DNA from: RYN-133 sp963785425
GTDB lineage: Bacteria > Actinomycetota > Actinomycetes > Mycobacteriales > Jatrophihabitantaceae
Assembly (NCBI GenBank): GCA_963785425.1
Contig: CAWAVG010000004.1
Coordinates: forward strand, 558,001 to 622,000
Length of the DNA: 64,000 bases
Reading direction: 5' to 3'
Under the pieces are notes generated by a model. It was not told the DNA's origin. It did no database searches and saw only the letters and a program-made list of their open reading frames with translations. The position numbers were made by a program, and so were the translations under genes. Shown here in pieces: positions 1-8,065 of the stretch (positions within the stretch are counted from its first letter, which is position 1; every line of letters starts with the position of its first letter).

Positions 1-1210
1 TCACGGCGCCGGCGACGAGCAGAAGGATCGAGGCGAACAGAGCGACCTGTGCTGGCACCAGGAATCCGGAGCGTTTGGGCCGCAGGGCGAAGGCGAGCCA
101 GAATGCGCCCGTCTGAGCGCGGTCCTTGAAGCCAGAGGTGTAGATGGACGCCCGTTCAGGCGTCATCCGACGCTGATAACGCTCATTGCCTGCGGCTGGT
201 CTTGCTCGCTCGCCAGGCCCTAGCCCTCCGCGGACGTCCCAAAGGTAGACGCTGTCGAGGCACATGCCGTCAGGTGCGAGTAGTCGGCAGTGCTCGCGTG
301 TTGCGGTACCTACGACGGGCGCCGCTACCAGCATCGGCGTGAAAGTACGAAACCCGAGTCGCTCACGAAGGCGCAACTGACTCGGCTCCTGCACCTCCTG
401 ATATCGATACTTGATGATCACTGTCTCATCAGCGAGGTGAAGAGGCGTCATGAGCATGAACCGGAGAGTGAGGTTCACCAATAGCGACGAGAAGTCTTCG
501 TGCTGGTCGAGGATCTCCGCCCACCTCCGAACATCTTCTGGATCCCCAGACAGATCTTCTGCCAACTCCCACGAGGCCACACTTTCGGTCGCATCTTCTG
601 GATGGCTGAGGACCTTGCGATCGTCGTCGCTCGGAAAGCATCGGACGGCGTTGTAGATCGTCTTCCGGATCGCGGGGCTTAGCGTCGCGACGTCGAACGC
701 CGAGTGCCGCTCAGTGTCGAGGCATGCGAGGAGCGCCGCCTGTCCTGCTCGAGCGTCCATATCGCTAGTGACTACGGTCAGCGATTTGCCCTGAGCGTCG
801 CGGACATCGACATCTAGCAGTAGTCCCTTATTAAGGACTGTAAGCGGCAGAAGGATTGGAGCCGCGAGATCGCCTCCGGACCTTCGGACAATTTGGCGCA
901 CTCGCTCACCGTCGATATCGAGCGTGACGCGCCGTTCGAAACCTCGGCTACCCACGAACGAGATCGTTTCAACGCGGCGCTGGACCCAGTCGACGTCTTG
1001 GAGGAGCGCGAGGGTGGTCCTGCCTAGACTGCGTAGTTCGTCCCACGTCTCGGTACCTAGATGCGCAGGTGCTTCGTGACTTGGTAGTTGACGATGCGCC
1101 TTGGAGGCTGCCTCGCCCGCTTCTCCGCCGCCTGCACCCCGCTGCGGTTCACCGCCGTTGGTGGTGCGATCGATCGACTGCTCCCCGACGTCCCCTCCCG
1201 AGTCGGTCAT
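1..1210 (-). CDS. Protein of unknown function with a C-terminal membrane segment (3' end beyond the left edge)
   Basis: This minus-strand frame is open from the edge to an upstream stop at 1379-1381, and the ATG at 1208-1210 is the only standard start in it, giving about 403 residues in the window. Residues 1-45 are a Gly/Glu-rich disordered stretch (it begins MTDSGGDVGEQS). A mixed alpha/beta soluble part follows, and the visible end holds a hydrophobic helix (FLVPAQVALFASILLLVAGA), so the protein is probably a membrane-anchored cytoplasmic protein. Codon choice is less GC3-biased than in the core genes (CTA, CGA, ATA, GAA are common), which suggests transfer. I do not recognise a family. 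Its place in an integrative element would fit a cargo or defence role, but nothing in the sequence shows one. Confidence 0.7.
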   Translation of the reverse strand, partial: MTDSGGDVGEQSIDRTTNGGEPQRGAGGGEAGEAASKAHRQLPSHEAPAHLGTETWDELRSLGRTTLALLQDVDWVQRRVETISFVGSRGFERRVTLDIDGERVRQIVRRSGGDLAAPILLPLTVLNKGLLLDVDVRDAQGKSLTVVTSDMDARAGQAALLACLDTERHSAFDVATLSPAIRKTIYNAVRCFPSDDDRKVLSHPEDATESVASWELAEDLSGDPEDVRRWAEILDQHEDFSSLLVNLTLRFMLMTPLHLADETVIIKYRYQEVQEPSQLRLRERLGFRTFTPMLVAAPVVGTATREHCRLLAPDGMCLDSVYLWDVRGGLGPGERARPAAGNERYQRRMTPERASIYTSGFKDRAQTGAFWLAFALRPKRSGFLVPAQVALFASILLLVAGAV

Positions 1211-1236
1211 CGGCGCCGTATTGGTGGCACCACGGC

Positions 1237-1461
1237 TCAGCTGGCTCGTTTCGCCGGAGCGGCAGCAGCTACTTTCGTTCGCCGTGCGCGCGTGTACGTC
1301 CGGACTGGAGTCTCGGCAGTTGAACCGACTCGGAATGCCTTCTGCCCGCGTTCCTGGAGGATCTTGACAAGCTCCTGCTCAGTCACGGTGGACTTCTTCG
1401 ACACCTTGGTTCCCCGGTTCGCTTGGACGTGGCGCGACGATGAAAGGCGCCAGCGTATCAT
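1237..1461 (-). CDS. Small basic protein of unknown function
   Basis: A 74-residue frame lies 26 bases upstream of the left-edge gene on the same strand and is probably co-transcribed with it. The ATG at 1459-1461 is chosen because GGGGGGAGGA, a near-perfect Shine-Dalgarno sequence, sits four bases before it. A downstream GTG at 1402-1404 would give a 55-residue product starting SKKSTVTEQ. The centre (TEQELVKILQERGQKAF) is predicted helical and the C terminus is rich in Arg, Lys and Ala, as in nucleic-acid-binding tails. I know of no family match, and the frame could still be fortuitous. Confidence 0.4.
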   Translation of the reverse strand: MIRWRLSSSRHVQANRGTKVSKKSTVTEQELVKILQERGQKAFRVGSTAETPVRTYTRARRTKVAAAAPAKRAS

Positions 1462-1573
1462 CGCTCCTCCCCCCGACTGGAGAGGGATGCGACCATCGCG
1501 CAAGCCGACACGCCGACGTATTTAGACAACGATTGAAGAGTAGTGCCTAGTTCCCGTGACCTCGACCGTTCCA

Positions 1574-1614
1574 CTAGCTCCGTCACTGTCATGTTGACAC
1601 TATCTGGCACTGTC
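1574..1614. promoter_or_regulatory. Three CACTGTC-type direct heptamers with a TTGACA element; candidate promoter/operator
   Basis: CACTGTC occurs at 1574-1580 and 1608-1614, with CACTATC at 1598-1604. The last two are exactly 10 bases apart, one helical turn. A TTGACA hexamer lies at 1594-1599, but no good -10 element follows. The site is in the gap between a minus-strand pair and a plus-strand HTH gene, where a regulator of the element would be expected to bind. Confidence 0.4.
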
Positions 1615-1702
1615 TAGCCATCAGAGGGTAGGCGCGCGGACCGTTCGAACGTAGTTCCTGCACAACTTGTCACTAGGAATCGCTGGATGGCACTGTAGCG
1701 GG

Positions 1703-2391
1703 ATGGGTGGAACGCATGTGGTGCCGCCCTCGCACGACCCACCTGATTTCGGCTGGTTTAACAGCGCGCGGACCTTATCGACGAAGGACGCGGCCGCAAT
1801 CATCGGCGTGAGCCGCGGCGTAGTCGAGAGCTGGTGCAGAACTGGAGTCCTTGACCACGACGCCTTCGACGACAAACGGCCATCTCGTCTGATAAGCGAA
1901 CGTGAGCTTCTCCAGTGTGCGTACAGCCAGCCGAATAGGCGCCGCGTCGTCCTCGAGTACATCGCAGACCAGCGCAAACCAGGCAATCCAACAGCTCGGT
2001 CTCCTTCTGGGCCAATCAGTCAGAGGGCGCGGCCGTTCCGGCGAATCGCAAGGGGGCCGACGCCAGTCCGGCCGAAGAAGGCAGAACTCCTTCGGGAGAG
2101 GGTGCTCTGGATCCCGCGCCGGCCCCCGATTTGCAGACCAAGTCAGCATCCGTACACGAGCCCGCGAACGCCTCGACGCATCGCGCGTATGACGGCGAGC
2201 TTGCGGAGCTAAGGGCGGTGAACGTACAACTGCGCGAGGACATCGCTAGCCTCTCGGCGCTACTCGAAGAAACAGAGCAGTCGTATGCAAAGAAGTCTGC
2301 GCAATGGTTAGCGCTGCTGAAGCGCCATTACGTTCCGAAGAACCCCGCCGCGCTGGATGGTCTAGGTGATGTCGATCGCGGACCGACGTAG
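1703..2391 (+). CDS. HTH DNA-binding protein with C-terminal coiled coil (frameshifted)
   Basis: The frame opening at ATG 1703 encodes a helix-turn-helix of MerR/excisionase type: TLSTKDAAAIIGVSRGVVES is followed by a wing (RPSRLISERELL). After about residue 95 this frame turns to low-quality Arg/Pro-rich sequence. The +1-related frame, open from 1939, instead gives an acidic/Pro linker and then a strong coiled coil (ELAELRAVNVQLREDIASL, then LLEETEQSY), ending at 2391. The second frame has no ATG or GTG of its own before the coiled coil. I therefore join the two and infer one indel between about 1940 and 2010. Likely role: element-encoded regulator or recombination directionality factor; this is an inference. 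Confidence 0.5.
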
Positions 2392-2572
2392 GCCGCACGC
2401 GGTCCGCTGTATACGGCCCACGTAGACGGAAGGATTACTCGGGTGAACGACGTCCGCAGCGCGTCGGCCGCTCACTCGCGTTGATCTTTGTCCTTCTCGG
2501 CGAAAGATTACGAGGTCCGTTCATCGTCACGACGAAACGATCGCACCGTCGGGTGCCAGAAGCGTGAACGGA

Positions 2573-3033
2573 CTAATGGGGTGGTTTTGAGGGTGAAGAA
2601 CGGTGGGTGGTCTGGTGATGAAAGGTGCGGATGACCTGGTCGAGGGCTTGAGCTATGGCAGGCAGGTCACGGGTGTAGATGTGGTGGTGATCGAGTTGGT
2701 GAGCTAGATCGTTCAGGATGCCCGGCCAGTCCGCGCTCCGGCGCGGGCGCTCGGCGGCCGGCGCCGCGACGAGACGCTCGACGACCTTCACGGCAGACCG
2801 ACCCGACGCGGCGGCGCGCGACTGCTCCCACGCGCGCTGCCGGCAACTCGCTGAACACCACTTCGGGATCCGCCCGACCGGCTTGACGTGGATCGCGCCA
2901 GGGCACCACGCGCAGATGCGCGCGGCATCGTCGCCGAGTCGGCGCCGGCTCTGGTCGCCTGCGACGTTCGCTCTGCTGCCGTCCGGCGCGCTCGCTCGCG
3001 TGCGATCGGATCGATCCTTCGCTTCTTGCTCAT
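2573..3033 (-). CDS. Small CxxC zinc-finger protein of mobile-element type (frameshifted)
   Basis: The C-terminal part carries ICAWCPG followed about 16 residues later by WCSASCRQRAWEQ, a four-cysteine zinc-finger pattern I associate with small proteins encoded beside integrases in actinobacterial integrative elements. A helical C-terminal region ending in His-rich sequence follows. The natural N terminus lies in the neighbouring frame: ATG at 3031-3033 gives MSKKRRIDPIARERARR, a basic start. Joining the two needs one indel near 2930-2960. The frame carrying the zinc finger can be read far upstream without a sensible start, which supports the join. The exact role is unknown; nucleic-acid binding is likely. 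Confidence 0.55.
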
Positions 3034-3056
3034 CCCGTCCGCCTTTCGTCACGACG

Positions 3057-3065
3057 TTGTCCACA
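3057..3065 (+). promoter_or_regulatory. Perfect DnaA-box match (TTGTCCACA)
   Basis: This is an exact copy of the actinobacterial DnaA-box consensus, in the gap between the zinc-finger gene and the integrase. A single isolated box may be chance, or could link the element to DnaA. Confidence 0.35.
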
Positions 3066-3157
3066 GGGAAGGGATGGCCGGCGGGGAGTTGGCGCACGAT
3101 GTGTTCGAGCTCCCCAACATGACGCCCATCTGGACGAGGGGAGCGAGGAGCGCAGGA

Positions 3158-4339
3158 ATGGCGAGCATCGCGAGGCGGCCCGACGGGCGGTGGCGGGCGA
3201 GGTACCGCGACACCGCCGGGCGCGAGCATGCCGCCATTTCGGCCGCAAGATCGACGCCCAGCACTGGCTCGACTCGGTTGCCGCCGCGGTACAGACCGGC
3301 ACCTACGTCGACCCGCAGCGGTCAAGGATCACGGTCGAGCGAGCTGGCGCAAGTCCTGGCTGGCCGGCAAGATCAACCTCAAGCCGACCACTCGGGCCCG
3401 CTACGAGGGCGTCCTCGAGCACGCACGTGCTGCCTCGGTGGGGCGACGTCCAGCTGGTCCGCGTCGAGCACGGCGACATCCAGGCCTGGCTGGCCGGGCT
3501 GGCTGCCGCCGGGCAGTCCGGGGCGTCGGTGCGCAAGGCGCACGGCGTGCTGTCGGGCATCCTCGGCCTAGCGGTGCGCGACCGACGGCTGCCGTGGCAA
3601 CCCGGCGCTCGGGATGGACCTGCCGCCGCTGGGGAGCAAGGACGGCGGCGGTACCTGACCGCGGCGCAGGTCGAGGAGCTGGCCGATGCCGCCGGGCCGA
3701 GGGACGGGTCGCCGTCCTGGTGCTCGAGCTACTGCGGGCTGCGCTGGTCCGAGCTCGCGGCGCTCCGGGTGCGGCACGTCGACCTGCTGCGCCGCCGGCT
3801 CGATGATCGAGCGAGGCGCGTCACCGAGGTCGACGGCAGACGGCTGGTCTGGGGCACGCCGAAGTCGCACGAGCGCCGGTCCGTGCCGCTCCCGCGGTTC
3901 CTCGTCGACGAGCTGGCGGCGGCGTTGGCCGGCACGGGCCCGGAGGACCTGGCGTTTCCCGTCCCCACAGGGCGCCGTCCTGCGCAACCGCAACGCGCGG
4001 CGCCGCGCTGGTTCGACGAGGCGGCGCCGTGCGACCGGCCAGCCGGGCCTGACGCCGCACGAGCTGCGGCACACCGCGGCCTCGCTCGCGGTGAGCGCCG
4101 GCGCCAACGTGAAGGCCGTCCAGCGGATGCTCGGACAGCGTCAGCGGCGATGACCCTCGACCGCTACGCGGACCTGTTCGACGACGACCTGGACGACGTC
4201 GCCGAGCGGCTTGGACGTCGTCCGCGAGTCCAGCGCTGCGGACCTGCTGCGGACTTTTTGCGGACTGAGCCGAAGTCGATCCGCGAAGCGCAAGATCAGA
4301 AGAGGCTGCAGCCCAGCAGATCACGGGGCCTTCAGAGAG
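3158..4339 (+). CDS. Tyrosine site-specific recombinase (integrase), frameshifted
   Basis: The product is a phage/ICE-type integrase of about 390 residues. ATG 3158 follows a GAGGAG-type ribosome site and gives MASIARRPDGRWRARYRD, the arm-binding start typical of actinobacterial integrases. Visible parts, spread over three frames: the core-binding SAM-like domain (QAWLAGLAAAGQSGASVRKA), the first catalytic Arg in GLRWSELAAL, the Lys strand in TPKSHERRSVPLP, and HELRHTAASLAVSAGANVKA with the HxxR. The second catalytic His is lost in the sequence as given. Restoring one C between 4137 and 4138 regenerates LGHASAAMTLDRYADLF. Several frames run into the adjacent tRNA, so the true 3' end cannot be set. 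Its position beside tRNA-Ala indicates integration into that gene. Confidence 0.75.
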
Positions 4340-4412
4340 TGGAGACGAGGGGAATCGAACCCCTAACCCCCGCCTTGCAAAGGCGGTGCTCTGCCAATTG
4401 AGCTACGTCCCC
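4340..4412 (-). tRNA. alaT: tRNA-Ala (anticodon TGC)
   Basis: The minus strand folds into a complete 73-base cloverleaf: acceptor GGGGACG pairs with CGTCTCC, D arm GCTCAATTGGCAGAGC, anticodon stem CCGCC/GGCGG around TTTGCAA, and T arm GGGGTTCGATTCCCC, with discriminator A and no encoded CCA. The anticodon TGC specifies alanine. Its 3' end abuts the integrase gene, so it is the probable attachment site of the element on the left; the gene itself remains intact. Confidence 0.95.
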
Positions 4413-4423
4413 GAGCGGTGGAT

Positions 4424-4549
4424 TCAGCGCGACGAGTCGGAGGTTGCCTCGCGCCACAGGGCGGCGTCGGCGTGGGCCTGTGCGGCGCCGCAGGCAGTGC
4501 GCGCCACGACGCCGGCGGCGCCGAGCACGAGCACGAGTGGCTTGCGCAC
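4424..4549 (-). CDS. DLW-39-like microprotein (41 aa)
   Basis: A 41-residue frame lies between the two tRNA genes. GTG 4547-4549 is preceded by GGAGG at good spacing. The product starts MRKPLVLVLGAAGVVARTA, a short hydrophobic segment, and ends with an Ala-rich helix reading ADAALWREATSDSSR. This hydrophobic start followed by a (D/A)LWxEAT...DSSR tail, and the location next to tRNA-Ala/tRNA-Ile downstream of gyrA, fit the DLW-39 family of actinobacterial microproteins. Its function is unknown; it may be a single-pass membrane or membrane-associated peptide. Confidence 0.75.
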   Translation of the reverse strand: MRKPLVLVLGAAGVVARTACGAAQAHADAALWREATSDSSR

Positions 4550-4576
4550 GTTGCCTCCGAGAGATCGTCGAGGTGC

Positions 4577-4650
4577 GTGGGCCTGGGAGGACTTGAACCT
4601 CCGGCCTCATCCTTATCAGGGATGCGCTCTAACCGTCTGAGCTACAGGCC
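4577..4650 (-). tRNA. ileT: tRNA-Ile (anticodon GAT)
   Basis: The minus strand gives a 74-base cloverleaf: acceptor GGGCCTG pairs with CAGGCCC, D arm GCTCAGACGGTTAGAGC, anticodon loop CTGATAA with anticodon GAT, and T arm GGAGGTTCAAGTCCTCC, discriminator A. tRNA-Ile(GAT) and tRNA-Ala(TGC) downstream of gyrA is a conserved actinobacterial arrangement. Confidence 0.95.
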
Positions 4651-4718
4651 CGGGCAGCACTGCAGGAGTGCGAAGCCAAACTGTACTGGCCGCCCCCGGC
4701 GGCGACCAACCGGGTTCG

Positions 4719-5422
4719 CTATCTCTCGGACAGGGTGATCTCGATCCCGCCGACCAGGTCGGCGCAGAGGTTGTAGATCACCGAGCCGACGGTGGTCAGC
4801 GCCACGAACAGGACGATGTTGACCACACCGACGATCGCGGCGCCGCCGAACACGATGCCGGCGGTGATCGGCGGCTTGGAGCCCGAGCCGTTCAGCTGCA
4901 CGACCGCGTCGTTGACCTTCTGGATCACGCCGGCGGCGTCGAGCACGCCGTAGAGCACGCCGATGATGATCAGCCACACGAAGAACAGCGCGATCGCGAG
5001 CACGCACGAGAATTTCAGCACCGTCAGCGGGCTGATGTGGCGAAGCTGCAGCCGGGCCCGGCGCGGGCCGCGGTTGCGCGCCCGCCCGGCCGGTGGCGGC
5101 CGCCGGGGCGGAGGACCGGTTGAACGGGCCGCCCTGCGACGCCGGCTGGCTGCTTGACGACGCGGGCGCGGCTGCCGGGGGTGCCGGTGGTGCGCTGCTC
5201 GGTCGCCACGGACGACTGCTGCTGGGACGAGCCGGGCTGCCGCGGACTGCCGGAGATGGTGGTCGCACCGAAGTCGCCGCCCGAGGACGACGATTTCGAT
5301 CCGGTGCTCCCGCCCGCCGGGCCGTGCTTGGTGCCGTTGTGGGACGTCGACTGCGCAGCCGATGGCTGGGCGGTCGACTGCATCGGCTGCGAAGCACTCC
5401 CCCCGTAGGGCGATTGCGTCAT
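4719..5422 (-). CDS. DUF3566 membrane protein downstream of gyrA (two frameshifts)
   Basis: ATG 5420-5422 starts six bases after gyrA. The N-terminal 85 residues are a disordered Ser/Gly/Gln-rich linker (starting MTQSPYGGSASQ). The C-terminal part, in another frame, is the conserved DUF3566 domain: RNRGPRRARLQLRHISPLTV, then two transmembrane helices (VLAIALFFVWLIIIGVLYGV and GVVNIVLFVALTTVGSVIYN) and the end LVGGIEITLSER. Three frames are needed to read from start to stop, with shifts near 5155 and 5080. Family members are continuous and this gene ends the gyrB-gyrA operon, so indels in the assembly are more likely than decay. The molecular role of DUF3566 is not established. Confidence 0.85.
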
Positions 5423-5428
5423 TGGCGC

Positions 5429-7921
5429 CTACTCCTGCTCGTCCGGTTCGTCGGCGTTGCGCGCGAGGGCAACCAGAGTGACGCCGTCCGGCAGGTTCAT
5501 CAGACGAACTCCCATGGTCTGTCGTTGTGCGCGACGGACTTCCGCGGCCTTCGTGCGGATGACCACGCCTTCGGACGTGATCGCGTAGATCTCGTCCTTG
5601 GGTGATACGGCGACGGCGCCGACCAACCCACCTCGCGTAGAGACGATACGCGCGGTGAGCACGCCTTTGCCGCCGCGCCCCTGGATCGGATACTCGTCCA
5701 CCCGGGTCCGCTTGGCGAATCCGCCCTCAGTCGCGACCAAGATTTCGACGCCCGACCCGCCATCGGCGTCGGTGCCGACGACCGACATCGACAGCAACTC
5801 GTCACCGTCGTTGAACCGCATCCCGAACACCCCGGACGTGGCCCGGCCCATGGGTCGCAGCGTCTCGTCGTCGGCCCGGAACCGGATCGACATCGCCTTG
5901 CGGCTGACCAGCAGCAGGTCGTCCTCGGCCGAGATCAGCGCGGCGCCGATCAGTTCGTCGTCGTCGCGCAGGTTGATGGCGACGATGCCGCCGGTGCGGT
6001 TCGAGTCGAACAGCGTGAGCTCGGACTTCTTCACCAGCCCGTGCCGGGTGGCGAGCACCAGGTACGGCGCGACCTCGTAGTTCTTGAGCGCGATCACGTT
6101 CGCGATCTGCTCGCCGGGCTGGAACGCCAGCAGGTTGGCCACGTGCTGGCCCTTGGCGTTGCGGTTCGCCTCGGGCAGCTCGTAGGCCTTCGCCCGGTAG
6201 ACCCGGCCCTTGTTGGTGAAGAACAGGATCCAGTCGTGCGTCGAGCTGACGAAGAAGTGCGACACGATGTCGTCGGTGCGCAGGGACGCGCCTTGCACCC
6301 CGCGGCCGCCGCGTCGCTGCGCCCGGTACAGATCGGTCTTGGTGCGCTTGGCGTAGCCCGTCCGCGTGATCGTGACGACGACGTCTTCCTGCGCGATGAG
6401 ATCCTCCATCGACACGTCGCCGTCGTTGGGGATGATGCGCGTGCGCCGGTCGTCGCCGTACTTCTCGACGATCTCGGTCAGCTCGTCGCGGATGATCGCC
6501 CGCTGCCGGCCCGGCTTGGCCAGGATGTCGTTGTAGTCCTCGATCTCAGCGGCGATGCGGTCGTGCTCGTCGATGATGCGTTGACGCTCGAGCGCGGCCA
6601 GGCGCCTCAGCTGCAGGTCGAGGATCGCGGTCGCCTGAACCTCGTCGATCTCGAGCAGCTGCATCAGTCCGCCGCGGGCCTCGTCCGCCGACGGCGAGTT
6701 GCGGATCAGCGCGATCACCGCGTCGAGCTGGTCGAGCGCCTTGAGCAGTCCGCGCAGGATGTGGATGCGCTTCTCGGCCTCGGCCAGCAGGTACTGCGTG
6801 CGCCGGACGATGACCTCGACCTGGTGATCGACGTAGTGCGAGACGAACTGGTCGAGCCGCAGCGTGCGCGGCACGCCGTCGACGATCGCCAGCATGTTCG
6901 CGCCGAAGGTCGTCTGCAGCTGGGTGTGCTTGAACAGATTGTTCAGCACCACCTTCGCCACGCCGTCGCGCGACAGCGTGATCACGATGCGCATGCCGAT
7001 GCGGTCGGAGCTCTCGTTGTGGATCGCCCGGATGCCGCCGATCTTCTTCTCGTTCACCAGCCCGGCGATCGACTCGACGAGGTTGTCCGGGTTGACCTGG
7101 TAGGGCAGCTCGGTGACGACGAGGATCGTGTTGTTCCGCTGGTCTTCCTCGACCTCGACGACGGCCCGCATGCGGATCGAGCCGCGCCCGGTGCGGTAGG
7201 CGTCCTCGATGCCGTCGCGGCCGACGATCAGCGCCTTGGTCGGGAAGTCCGGGCCGTGGACGAGCTTGATGAGCTCCTCGAGCAGCTCCTCCGGCAGGGC
7301 GTCCGGGTGGTCGAGCGCCCAGACGACGCCGGCTGCCACCTCGCGCAGGTTGTGCGGCGGGATGCGCGTGGCCATGCCGACGGCGATGCCCTCGGACCCG
7401 TTCACCAGCAGGTTCGGGAACCGGGCCGGCAGGATGACCGGCTCGACCGTGTTGCCGGCGTAGTTGGCGACGAAGTCGACGGTCTCCTTGTCGATGTCGC
7501 GCAGCATCTCCATGGCCAGGTTCTGCAACCGGCACTCGGTGTACCGGTAGGCAGCGGCCGGATCGTTGCCGGGCGATCCGAAGTTGCCCTGCGGGTCGAT
7601 CAGCGGGTACCGCAGCGACCACGGCTGCGCCATGCGCACCAAGGCGTCGTAGAGCGCCGAGTCACCGTGCGGGTGGTAGTTGCCCATGACGTCGCCGACG
7701 ACGCGCCCGCACTTGACGTAGTTGCGATCGGGCCGGAACCCGGAGTCGTACATCCCGTACAGGATCTTGCGGTGCACCGGCTTGAGCCCGTCCCGCACGT
7801 CCGGCAGCGCCCGCCCCACGATGACCGACATCGCATAGTCGATGTAGCTGCGCTGCATCTCCGTCTGGATGTCAACAGGCTCGATCCGGTCGAACCCACC
7901 CGTATCTGTTGTGTCGGTCAT
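5429..7921 (-). CDS. gyrA: DNA gyrase subunit A
   Basis: GyrA is the breakage-reunion subunit of the A2B2 gyrase that introduces negative supercoils. At 830 residues it has the usual length. The catalytic tyrosine is Y127 in AAAYRYTECRL. The quinolone-determining region reads GNYHPHGDSALYDALVRMAQ, with Ser88 and Asp92 at the positions equivalent to E. coli Ser83 and Asp87, i.e. a wild-type susceptible pattern. The GyrA box AQRRGGRGVQG begins the C-terminal beta-pinwheel, confirming gyrase rather than topoisomerase IV. The frame is intact. It follows gyrB across a 144-base gap that contains two short repeats, and leads into the DUF3566 gene. Confidence 0.98.
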   Translation of the reverse strand: MTDTTDTGGFDRIEPVDIQTEMQRSYIDYAMSVIVGRALPDVRDGLKPVHRKILYGMYDSGFRPDRNYVKCGRVVGDVMGNYHPHGDSALYDALVRMAQPWSLRYPLIDPQGNFGSPGNDPAAAYRYTECRLQNLAMEMLRDIDKETVDFVANYAGNTVEPVILPARFPNLLVNGSEGIAVGMATRIPPHNLREVAAGVVWALDHPDALPEELLEELIKLVHGPDFPTKALIVGRDGIEDAYRTGRGSIRMRAVVEVEEDQRNNTILVVTELPYQVNPDNLVESIAGLVNEKKIGGIRAIHNESSDRIGMRIVITLSRDGVAKVVLNNLFKHTQLQTTFGANMLAIVDGVPRTLRLDQFVSHYVDHQVEVIVRRTQYLLAEAEKRIHILRGLLKALDQLDAVIALIRNSPSADEARGGLMQLLEIDEVQATAILDLQLRRLAALERQRIIDEHDRIAAEIEDYNDILAKPGRQRAIIRDELTEIVEKYGDDRRTRIIPNDGDVSMEDLIAQEDVVVTITRTGYAKRTKTDLYRAQRRGGRGVQGASLRTDDIVSHFFVSSTHDWILFFTNKGRVYRAKAYELPEANRNAKGQHVANLLAFQPGEQIANVIALKNYEVAPYLVLATRHGLVKKSELTLFDSNRTGGIVAINLRDDDELIGAALISAEDDLLLVSRKAMSIRFRADDETLRPMGRATSGVFGMRFNDGDELLSMSVVGTDADGGSGVEILVATEGGFAKRTRVDEYPIQGRGGKGVLTARIVSTRGGLVGAVAVSPKDEIYAITSEGVVIRTKAAEVRRAQRQTMGVRLMNLPDGVTLVALARNADEPDEQE

Positions 7922-7985
7922 GTGGCACGTCCCTCAAAAGTGACCATCGGGCGATGAGCGCTTGCGCGAAGAGCAGCGCCCCGCG

Positions 7986-8039
7986 CGAGCGCAGCGAGCT
8001 TGCGGTATGTCGCGACAGACGGACCCGAGCGAAGCGAGC
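7986..8039 (+). repeat. Pair of CGAGCGNAGCGAGC repeats between gyrB and gyrA
   Basis: CGAGCGCAGCGAGC (7986-7999) and CGAGCGAAGCGAGC (8026-8039) lie 40 bases apart in the gyrB-gyrA gap. The same motif occurs as a pair in inverse orientation at 44730-44779. I see no coding function here. Confidence 0.6.
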
Positions 8040-8065
8040 GGTCCAGATGGAGCGGCATGTCAGCG

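Noticed and set aside
290..682. Several 60-70-codon frames near the left edge
   Set aside because: They lie within the long minus-strand gene running off the edge and show no start signals or recognisable content.
1667..1702. TTG start at 1667 for the HTH gene
   Set aside because: ATG 1703 is closer to the domain and better preceded; the intervening residues look non-coding.
2392..2572. Possible small gene between the HTH and zinc-finger genes
   Set aside because: No frame with a credible start, ribosome site or composition was found in this gap.
6041..7957. Long plus-strand open frame antisense to gyrA
   Set aside because: Its product is Arg/Asp/Leu/Val-biased, lacks any domain, and lies fully opposite intact gyrA; it is a GC-rich shadow.
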